From the NCBI GenBank assembly GCA_003644275.1, contig QNBY01000045.1, forward strand, positions 1 to 7,524: DNA of 7,524 bases, in the 5' to 3' direction. This stretch comes from Planctomycetota bacterium (GTDB taxonomy: Bacteria > Planctomycetota > B143-G9). The translations under genes were made by a program, and so were the position numbers. Within the stretch, counting starts at the first letter, position 1; the number at the start of each line of letters is the position of its first letter. The notes under the pieces are model-generated. The model was not told the DNA's origin. It saw nothing but the letters and a program-made list of their open reading frames with translations, and did not search any database. Positions 1-5,080 of this stretch are shown in pieces.

Positions 1-130
1 GCGGCCGCGGGACTTCCCCCCTCGCCGCGCCGCGGCCGGTCCGCCGGGGGGCCGGAGCGAAGAAGTCCGGCCGAACGGATTCCCCGCGACGGAAAGAACG
101 ACCGGAAAACGTAACCGGAGAGGAGCCGAA
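1..130. other. Upstream region, no gene seen
   Basis: I see no coding region here that I can support and no convincing -35/-10 pair. The region is very GC-rich. The 7-bp arms GGACTTC (10-16) and GAAGTCC (62-68) form an inverted repeat around a GC-rich interior, which could fold in a leader RNA but may be chance. The last bases carry an AGGAG Shine-Dalgarno sequence five nucleotides before the ATG at 131. The promoter of that gene is either atypical or lies before the window. Confidence 0.4.
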
Positions 131-1072
131 ATGCGCCATAGCACCGGAACGGCTGTCTTCCTTTTCTCACTCGTCGCCCTGCTCGGCTTCGCGGGCGTCT
201 CGCTCGCGGAGAACGCCTTCCCGCCCGCCCCCCGCACCATCGAGAACTCGTCCTTCTGGACCTCCGTTCAGAAGGAATGCGACACCGCCTGGCTGAAGTT
301 CTTCAAGGAGCTCGGCACGCCGCCCGCCGACAAGGCCGCCGAGATAGCGGCCGCCCGCAAGGAAGGGCTCGCCGCCCGCGCGTCGGCCGCGGTGAGGCTC
401 GCCGCCGCCGCCGCGGAATACTACGCCGCGGGGAGGGGACCGGAGATATACGAGCGCTACAAGAAGTACGGCTCGAAGATCAAGTTCCACGACGTCGGGG
501 TGATGCAGGCCGGGATCGCCCTCTACTGCGACGTCGCCGCGCTGCTCGCCGAGGGGAAGGCGGACGAGGTGGAGAAGCTGCTTGCGGACCGCGCGACGGC
601 CCTCGTGGACCTCAGCCGCTTCCGCTCCAGGCTCGACGCCGACCTGAGGACCCGCTACTTCGACATCACCGCCCGCTACTCCGCCGCGCTGTTCGGCCTG
701 GTGAAGAGCGCGCACGACCTCGCCGCCGCCCGCAAGGCGTTCGCGCCCGTCTCGAAGGCGTGCGCCGAGCTCGCCCGGGAGTTCTACCTGCCCGCGCCGT
801 CCTCCGTCGAGATATTCTTCTTCGAGGACTCCGAGGGCAGGACGTGGCTCTCGTTCGAGGATTCCGTTCGTTCCCCCTACGGGGGAACGAACGAGGGGGT
901 GAAGCGCCTGGTTCCGGAGAGGGACGGGAAACTGCTCGCGGAGCTGCTGGAGAAGGTGCGCGAGGCCGAGGCGGCCTACCGCGAGGCCACCTGGACGCCG
1001 CTGAAGAAGATAGCCGCCCTGCTGCCGCCGGAGAGGGGCGGGAAGCTGCTCGAAGACGCCGGGGTGAAGTGA
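131..1072 (+). CDS. Exported helical protein of unknown function
   Basis: I do not recognise this 313-residue protein. Residues 1-26 look like a Sec signal peptide: a short basic start (Arg2, His3), a hydrophobic core at about 8-23, and a likely signal peptidase I site after Ser-Leu-Ala at 24-26. There is no lipobox cysteine and no second membrane segment, so a soluble periplasmic or secreted protein is expected. The mature part is alanine-, lysine- and glutamate-rich and probably mostly helical. A short beta-like stretch (about 226-242, with three consecutive Phe) precedes a final helical region. Three cysteines (50, 133, 211) are visible and no catalytic motif. The ATG start is supported by AGGAG five bases upstream and by the signal peptide. 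The gene converges on the HAD gene with a 21-nt gap. Residues 245-255 are encoded by a perfect 13-bp inverted repeat. That the gene is real is fairly sure; its function is unknown. Confidence 0.75.
   Translation: MRHSTGTAVFLFSLVALLGFAGVSLAENAFPPAPRTIENSSFWTSVQKECDTAWLKFFKELGTPPADKAAEIAAARKEGLAARASAAVRLAAAAAEYYAAGRGPEIYERYKKYGSKIKFHDVGVMQAGIALYCDVAALLAEGKADEVEKLLADRATALVDLSRFRSRLDADLRTRYFDITARYSAALFGLVKSAHDLAAARKAFAPVSKACAELAREFYLPAPSSVEIFFFEDSEGRTWLSFEDSVRSPYGGTNEGVKRLVPERDGKLLAELLEKVREAEAAYREATWTPLKKIAALLPPERGGKLLEDAGVK
865..893. repeat. Perfect 13-bp inverted repeat inside a coding region
   Basis: Two 13-base arms (865-877 and 881-893) are exact reverse complements around the 3-base loop TAC. 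The left arm begins CGTTCGTT and ends in five C; the right arm begins with five G. No T-run follows on either strand, so it does not look like an intrinsic terminator. It encodes residues 245-255 of the exported protein in frame, a Pro-Tyr-Gly-Gly-type turn. It may be a small palindromic element that entered the gene, or just a strong mRNA hairpin. Confidence 0.7.
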
Positions 1073-1093
1073 GAAGAAGGCGGCGGCCGGCGC

Positions 1094-1957
1094 TCAGTCT
1101 CCGGTGAGGCCGAGCATCTCCAGCGCGAGGGCGGCGCCGCCCTCGTCGTTTCCCGCCGTGTGCAGGTCCGCGACGGCCTTCAGCGAGTCCGAGGCGTTCC
1201 CCATCGCCACCGAGACCCCCGCCTCCCGCAGCATCTCCCTGTCGTTCTCGTCGTCGCCCACCGCCGCGATCTCGCCGCGCGATACGCCCAGGAAATCCGC
1301 GAGCCTCATCAGGGTGCGCCACTTCGAGACCCCGGCGGGCAGCATGTCCAGCACGGCGCCGGGAGCGGTTATGTTCGTGACGACGTGGGTGTTGAAGCGG
1401 GCGGGGAAGACCGCGTCGAGGCGTGATTGCAGGGAGCGGAGCTCGTCCGCGCCGCCGACGACGGACATGAAATGCACATCGGCGGGAAGCAGCCCCCCCA
1501 GCGCGGCGGGAGAGAGGGAGGGGGGGCGGAGCACGCCGCGGAGGTGATCGCGGTTGCGCTCTATGTACGCCTCCATGTGCGGGTGCAGCGGGCCGGAACG
1601 GAGCACCAGGACGTCGCCCGCCGGGTCCTCCGCGGTGAACAGGAGCAGGGAGCGCCCGGCCTCCAGCAGAAGCGACGCCGCCCGCGCGAGCAGGCCGGTG
1701 TCGAGGAAGGCGGTGAAGAGGGGGGAACGGTCCGGCACCCGCTCCAACCTCGCGCCGGAACAGGTGATGAGGTAGTAGGGGAAGTCGAAGGCGGCGAGCA
1801 GGCGCACGGCCTTGCGGGCCCGCCTGCCGGTGGCCACGGCGATTACGGCCCTGCGGGAAGCCGCCCTGCACGCCGCGGCGTTCGCCTCGGGAAGGGAACC
1901 CGACGAATCGAGAAGGGTGCCGTCCAGGTCGAGGGCGACGAGCCTCACGCGGTTCAT
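1094..1957 (-). CDS. HAD-superfamily hydrolase, Cof type (phosphatase)
   Basis: This 287-residue protein carries all four HAD motifs. Motif I is DLDGT with the nucleophile Asp10 and acid Asp12; motif II is the Thr43-Gly-Arg segment; motif III is Lys212 in a GVSK context; motif IV is GDDEND at 234-239. The long insert between motifs II and III, holding a GADEL segment, fits the type IIB cap of the Cof/YbiV-like subfamily, whose members are cytoplasmic Mg-dependent phosphatases of sugar phosphates, FMN or related metabolites. The exact substrate cannot be read from sequence. The reading frame stays open further upstream, but this ATG sits just before the DLDGT strand and overlaps the upstream stop codon as ATGA, so translational coupling with the YkgJ-type gene is likely. 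The local ribosome binding site is weak, as expected for a coupled start. Length and motifs are normal, so it looks functional. Confidence 0.92.
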   Translation of the reverse strand: MNRVRLVALDLDGTLLDSSGSLPEANAAACRAASRRAVIAVATGRRARKAVRLLAAFDFPYYLITCSGARLERVPDRSPLFTAFLDTGLLARAASLLLEAGRSLLLFTAEDPAGDVLVLRSGPLHPHMEAYIERNRDHLRGVLRPPSLSPAALGGLLPADVHFMSVVGGADELRSLQSRLDAVFPARFNTHVVTNITAPGAVLDMLPAGVSKWRTLMRLADFLGVSRGEIAAVGDDENDREMLREAGVSVAMGNASDSLKAVADLHTAGNDEGGAALALEMLGLTGD

Positions 1958-2358
1958 GCCTGTTCTTCCAGTATCTTCCTTATCTCGTCCGCGGTGTAGA
2001 GCCTGCCCCTTCCGACGCCGGGGCAGAAGCCGGTGCCTTCCTCCCACGCGGCGCGGCTCGTCGTGTGTTCCTTCCAGAAGGGAAAGAGCCTGCACTGGGC
2101 GGGGCGGACCGGATACACGGCGCACCGGCCGTTTTCGAGGAAGATGCAGTCGTAGTTCGGCTTTTCGGTGAGGGAGAGGGAACCGCTCGCGAATCGCCGC
2201 AGGTAGCGCCTGCCGAATTCCTCGAGAGTGATGCCGAGGTAGTCGGCTATGGCAGCCGCCTCCACCGGCGTCACCCAGACCGCGCCGGGCCCGCCGCCGC
2301 AGCAGCGGCCGCAACGGATGCACTCGAAACGCAAACCTTCCTCGAACCAATCGGCCAA
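1954..2358 (-). CDS. YkgJ-family cysteine cluster protein, TTG start
   Basis: This 134-residue cytoplasmic protein has the YkgJ/CxxCxxCC signature: Cys13, Cys16, Cys19 and Cys20 in a C-x2-C-x2-CC pattern, followed by Cys71, Cys79 and Cys89 in the usual layout (Asp-Cys, Gly-Arg-Cys-x-Val-Tyr, Arg-Pro-x-x-Cys-Arg-x-Phe-Pro), with Cys112 near the end. Members of this family are predicted to bind zinc or an iron-sulfur centre through these cysteines; the biochemical role is poorly known. The frame stays open upstream into the preceding gene, but TTG at 2358 is the chosen start because GGAGGT lies six bases before it and the protein then begins just ahead of the cysteine cluster, as is usual. Its stop overlaps the HAD start by four bases. 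An intrinsic terminator ends just upstream of its ribosome binding site, so expression depends on read-through or on a promoter not recognised here. Confidence 0.9.
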   Translation of the reverse strand: MADWFEEGLRFECIRCGRCCGGGPGAVWVTPVEAAAIADYLGITLEEFGRRYLRRFASGSLSLTEKPNYDCIFLENGRCAVYPVRPAQCRLFPFWKEHTTSRAAWEEGTGFCPGVGRGRLYTADEIRKILEEQA

Positions 2359-2364
2359 CCCGTG

Positions 2365-2370
2365 ACCTCC
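2365..2370 (-). promoter_or_regulatory. Shine-Dalgarno site that fixes the TTG start
   Basis: On the minus strand the sequence reads GGAGGT, then six bases, then TTG. It is the only good ribosome binding site in the 70-base gap and it decides the non-ATG start of the YkgJ-type gene. The CTCC tract in the 3' arm of the terminator just upstream could pair with it. Confidence 0.8.
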
Positions 2371-2375
2371 GTCTG

Positions 2376-2407
2376 AAAAAAAAGGGAGGAGACGAGAGTC
2401 TCCCCCC
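2376..2407 (-). terminator. Intrinsic terminator after the BRCT-type gene pair
   Basis: Read on the minus strand, the arms 2407-2398 and 2393-2384 pair over ten positions (nine Watson-Crick and one G-U) around a four-base TCTC loop. An uninterrupted run of eight T (2383-2376) follows. This is a textbook rho-independent terminator for the operon ending at 2430. On the plus strand the hairpin is not followed by a T-run, so it is directional. It lies only five bases before the ribosome binding site of the YkgJ-type gene, so it may also act as an attenuator of that gene. Confidence 0.9.
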
Positions 2408-2429
2408 TCGAACGGCGAAAAACGCGGCG

Positions 2430-3593
2430 TCAGTCGCCGAGGTAGCGGAGGAAGTCGTCCTCCGAGAGTATGGGAAGGTCGTATTCCCTGGCGAGCTTGT
2501 ACTGCTTCTGCTCGGGGGTGAGCTCGCCTTCCTCCTTCATGGCCGCGACCTTGTCGGAGACGACCACGTAGTCGCAATCCGCGGTTACCTCGGGGCTGTA
2601 TATGGCGCCGTACTGCTCGATGGCCCTGCGGAGCTTCTCCTGCATGGCCTTCTTCATCTTCTCGTCGGTGGCGATGGCGAGGAAGCCGCGAAGCTGGCCG
2701 ACGACGGCTATCTTGATGCGGTGGTCGCGGCTGTAGAGCGGGGAGGAGATGAGGTCGCCCTCGATGATGGGATTCGCCTTGTCCACCACGGAGACGATCT
2801 GGGCGTAGGAGTAGTGGTCGCCCAACATGCGGCAGATGACGAAGCCCTTCTCCCTGGGAACGCGGTTGTCGTCGTACTGATATACCTTGAAGCGCTGGCC
2901 GAAGGTGACGTGGTCCTTCTTGCCGATGTTGATGATGACGAAGTTGTACTGGTTGTTGACGAGGAGCACGCGCCCGTCGGCCTCTTCCTCGCGGACGGAG
3001 GGGAGCTTCAGTTTCTGGAAGTTGTCTATGTCCTGCCTGATCTGGTCCACCTGGGTGCTGAGGCGGGACATCTCGTCGCGGAACGCCTTCTCGCGGGCGA
3101 TTATCTGCTGCTCGAGGTCGGCCTTGCGCTGTTCGAGGGAAGCCGCCTTGTTCTGCAGGTCCTCGAGGGCGGTGCGGTGGGCGTTGGTCTCTTCCTCACG
3201 CTTGGTGTTGTAGTAGTTGACGAGCTCGTCGCGCACCTTCGCTATGTTCTCCGTCATGGAGCGGATGCTGGAGACCATGGCGTTGCGGTACTCCACGCGG
3301 GCCTGCATGAGCTTGCTGGTGAAGCGGGCGATGGAGAGCTGGTGGGTGAGCTCGGCGATCTTGAGCTTCTTTTCGGCGACCTTCTTCCTGTAGTCGTCGA
3401 GTTCCTTCTGAAGCCTCGCGAGCTCCTCCGTCTTGGCGTCGAGTTTCGCCTGATAGACGGTGTTGAAGTTGATCTTCTTCTTCCTGAGCTCATTCTTGAA
3501 GGTGTAGGCGAGCAGCCCGTTTATGGCGGAAAGGATGAGGAAGACGACGATGGTGAGAAACGCCCACATCAAACTCTGTTTGCCTGCTGCCAT
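2430..3593 (-). CDS. Membrane-anchored coiled-coil protein with BRCT-like C-terminus (second copy)
   Basis: This 387-residue protein has four parts. Residues 9-31 form one hydrophobic transmembrane helix, flanked on the C-terminal side by a basic cluster (Lys33 to Lys40). Residues 45-195 are a charged heptad-like coiled coil rich in Lys, Glu, Gln and Leu. Residues 206-285 form a beta-rich module (Gly-Arg-Val-Leu-Leu-Val, then an FVIINIG strand, ending NPIIEGD). Residues 293-386 resemble a BRCT fold: a beta strand leading to Val-Val-Gly-Gln-Leu, a helix, a YVVV strand, then a KLAREYDLPILSEDDFL end typical of ligase BRCT domains. The BRCT part is more divergent than in its neighbour. The ATG has GGAGG five bases upstream. 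The gene follows the related 386-aa gene by 39 nt and precedes a strong terminator, so the two form an operon. The basic flank suggests a cytoplasmic C-terminal domain, but topology is uncertain. Function is unknown; a membrane scaffold touching DNA or protein partners is inference. Confidence 0.85.
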   Translation of the reverse strand: MAAGKQSLMWAFLTIVVFLILSAINGLLAYTFKNELRKKKINFNTVYQAKLDAKTEELARLQKELDDYRKKVAEKKLKIAELTHQLSIARFTSKLMQARVEYRNAMVSSIRSMTENIAKVRDELVNYYNTKREEETNAHRTALEDLQNKAASLEQRKADLEQQIIAREKAFRDEMSRLSTQVDQIRQDIDNFQKLKLPSVREEEADGRVLLVNNQYNFVIINIGKKDHVTFGQRFKVYQYDDNRVPREKGFVICRMLGDHYSYAQIVSVVDKANPIIEGDLISSPLYSRDHRIKIAVVGQLRGFLAIATDEKMKKAMQEKLRRAIEQYGAIYSPEVTADCDYVVVSDKVAAMKEEGELTPEQKQYKLAREYDLPILSEDDFLRYLGD

Positions 3594-3632
3594 TTATTCC
3601 TCCCGCGCTTGAATGCGGTCCCTCGTTTCGGG

Positions 3633-4793
3633 TTATCGGTAACTGACAAGGTCGAGGAAGATCTTCTCGGTGATGATCTTCACGCCGAGCTCGCGGGCGA
3701 GCTTTATCTGCTCCTGGGCGGCGGGGTTTTTCTCGACGCCGGCGCCGACGATGAGGTAGCTGGTGTCGGTATCGACGGTGTCCTTGACCTCGTCGCCCAT
3801 CTCGGTTACGAAGCGGATGAACTCGGCCCGGTTGAAGTTCCTGAGGTTCCCGACGAGGACGAAGACGAGCTTCTCCTGGCGCTTGAAGAGCTTGTTGGCC
3901 ACCTTATCGCCCGCCTGGATGGGATTTTCCTTGTTGTACACCTTCACGATGCGGGCGTAGGAGACGTCCCTTCCGACGTCGCGGACCTCGACGAGGCCCT
4001 TGCGGATGGGGAGGACGCCCTTCACGACGCCGAAGACCTCGAAGGTCATGCCCTTGCGGACGCGGTGGCGGGAGCCCAGGTCGAGGATGACGAAGCTGTC
4101 CTCGAGATCGGTGAGGAGGACCTTGCCGTCGAATTCCTGCCCCCCGCTTTCCTTCTGGCGGCGCTTGGCGATGAGGTTATCGAGGAGTTTGCGGTACTTC
4201 TGGTACTCGGAGAGGAGCTTTATGCGCTTCCGGCGCTGCACGTCCTCCATCTGGGCGATCTTGGAGACGGCGGCGCGTATGTCGCCGTCGAGGGTGGCGA
4301 TGCGTTCCTTCTCGGACTCGAGCTCGGCCTCCATGGCCTCGCGCTCGGTGCTGAGCCTGTCGCGGGCCTGGCCCACCTTGGTGACGAAGTCCTCGCGCGT
4401 CTCGTTGAACTGCTGCAACGCTTCCTCGAAGGGGCTGAGGCTTTCTTCCGCCTCCTGCTTGTAGGTTTCGATGTCGCGCCGTTCGTTCTCGAGGTCGTTC
4501 TGCAGGGCCTGAATCCTGGCGTCGAGCGCCTCGAGCATGGAGCCGACGGTGGGATCGAGCTCGAGGTAGGCGGGGGCGTTCTTGGCGTCCTTGAGTTCCG
4601 CGAGCTCGTCCTCGATGGTCCATATCTTCCAGAGGGTTTGGTCGATCTTTTCCTTGGCGGGAATCTCGCGGTTGACCTGGAACATGAACTTCTGGTAGTA
4701 GAAATAGACCGCCGCTGTGGCCGTGCCGACCCACACGACGATGGCGAGTGCGAGGAACGTACCCGCCAGAATCAGTTTCGTCCTGTCCCTCAC
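3633..4793 (-). CDS. Membrane-anchored coiled-coil protein with C-terminal BRCT domain (first copy)
   Basis: This 386-residue protein matches its downstream neighbour in plan. Residues 7-33 are one transmembrane helix. Residues 45-215 are a long, strongly charged coiled coil. Residues 222-300 are a beta-rich module (Gly-Lys-Val-Leu-Leu, then FVILDLG, later YARIV and NPIQAGDKV). Residues 307-384 look like a BRCT domain of the NAD-dependent DNA ligase type: a Phe-Val-Leu-Val-Gly-Asn-Leu start (Gly315), Arg322, Gly333 before the second strand, a Thr-x-x-Tyr-Leu-Ile-Val-Gly strand at 344-350, and the ending KLARELGVKIITE. The frame is open far upstream, but GTG at 4793 is chosen: AAGGAGG lies seven bases before it, the protein then starts directly at the membrane helix, and its length equals that of its partner. 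A promoter at 4886-4859 drives it. The partner is likely a tandem duplicate. Known BRCT domains bind DNA or protein partners; the role here is unknown. Confidence 0.88.
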   Translation of the reverse strand: MRDRTKLILAGTFLALAIVVWVGTATAAVYFYYQKFMFQVNREIPAKEKIDQTLWKIWTIEDELAELKDAKNAPAYLELDPTVGSMLEALDARIQALQNDLENERRDIETYKQEAEESLSPFEEALQQFNETREDFVTKVGQARDRLSTEREAMEAELESEKERIATLDGDIRAAVSKIAQMEDVQRRKRIKLLSEYQKYRKLLDNLIAKRRQKESGGQEFDGKVLLTDLEDSFVILDLGSRHRVRKGMTFEVFGVVKGVLPIRKGLVEVRDVGRDVSYARIVKVYNKENPIQAGDKVANKLFKRQEKLVFVLVGNLRNFNRAEFIRFVTEMGDEVKDTVDTDTSYLIVGAGVEKNPAAQEQIKLARELGVKIITEKIFLDLVSYR

Positions 4794-4800
4794 GGAAAGT

Positions 4801-4807
4801 CCTCCTT
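4801..4807 (-). promoter_or_regulatory. Strong Shine-Dalgarno site fixing a GTG start
   Basis: The minus strand reads AAGGAGG, seven bases before GTG at 4793. The reading frame is open for 85 more codons upstream, but those codons run back through the promoter region and the start of the divergent transcript. This site therefore decides the start of the first BRCT-type gene. Confidence 0.85.
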
Positions 4808-4858
4808 CCAAGGCGGAACTGCGGCTTCCTCTCGAAGTCGAACGGAATGCAAAGTGTG

Positions 4859-4886
4859 ATTTTACGGCGGCTGAAAGGCATGTCAA
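4859..4886 (-). promoter_or_regulatory. Sigma70-type promoter of the BRCT-type operon
   Basis: On the minus strand a perfect -35 hexamer TTGACA (4886-4881) is followed by a 16-base spacer and TAAAAT (4864-4859, five of six to consensus). A run of seven T (4893-4887, broken only by one C) lies just before the -35 hexamer and may help as an AT-rich upstream element. Transcription would begin near 4852, giving a leader of about 58 bases. One arm of an inverted repeat falls inside the spacer, where a bound regulator could block RNA polymerase. Confidence 0.8.
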
Positions 4887-4916
4887 GAAAAAAACGAACC
4901 GCAGAGCCGCCGAAAA
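4861..4916. repeat. Inverted repeat between divergent promoters, possible operator
   Basis: CGGCGGCT (4865-4872) and AGCCGCCG (4905-4912) are exact reverse complements. Past one mismatch the match continues for three bases outward (TTT and AAA), giving 11 of 12. The arm centres are 40 bp apart, near four helical turns. One arm sits in the spacer of the minus-strand promoter; the other lies about 30 bp before the -35 of the polA promoter. It could bind a regulator at both arms, but GC-rich 8-mers recur by chance, so confidence is limited. Confidence 0.4.
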
Positions 4917-4941
4917 GGGAAGGGCGAGGGGGACAAAACTC

Positions 4942-4970
4942 TTGACAGCGCGGAGAAAAGGGGGTATAGT
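4942..4970 (+). promoter_or_regulatory. Near-consensus sigma70 promoter of polA
   Basis: TTGACA (4942-4947) is followed by an exactly 17-base spacer and TATAGT (4965-4970, five of six to consensus). The start of transcription is expected near 4977, leaving a leader of about 104 bases before the polA ATG. No second gene lies in that leader. The -35 hexamer is about 55 bp from that of the divergent promoter, so the two operons share one control region. Confidence 0.85.
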
Positions 4971-5080
4971 CTGACCGGCGCCCGAGGGTGCGAAGATATC
5001 CTGCCGAAAGACCCCTTTTCCTGATAATAGAGCTTGATCCTCGTACATCCGTCCTCAAAGCCCATCACCGAGGAAGCCTC

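Noticed and set aside
277..1107. Second plus-strand frame of 276 codons overlapping the exported protein gene
   Set aside because: Its translation is almost only Arg, Gly and Ala, typical of a shifted frame in GC-rich DNA, while the other frame begins with a clean signal peptide.
1958..2350. Upstream extension of the HAD frame (418-residue version)
   Set aside because: The added residues are an out-of-frame reading of the YkgJ-type gene. The ATGA overlap and the DLDGT motif at residue 10 support the start at 1957.
2359..2577. Upstream extension of the YkgJ frame to an ATG at 2577
   Set aside because: It would cross the intrinsic terminator and run into the coding end of the 387-aa gene in another frame. 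The added residues show no domain, and the TTG has a good ribosome binding site.
3594..3632. Possible small hairpin between the two BRCT-type genes
   Set aside because: Only three GC pairs (CCC/GGG) could form and no T-run follows. The gap mainly holds the ribosome binding site of the second gene.
2721..4859. Open frame of 712 codons on the plus strand opposite the two coiled-coil genes
   Set aside because: Its Leu/Val/Asp/Glu/Gly-rich translation is the expected antisense image of Lys/Glu/Gln-rich coiled coils. It has no domain of its own, and the minus-strand genes have proper starts, membrane helices and BRCT-like ends.
4988..5080. In-frame GTG at 4988 as an alternative polA start adding 31 residues
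   Set aside because: The frame is open, but GAGG directly abuts the GTG with no spacing, the codon lies only about 11 bases after the expected transcription start, and the ATG at 5081 has GAGGA at a usable distance and gives the standard Pol I N-terminus.
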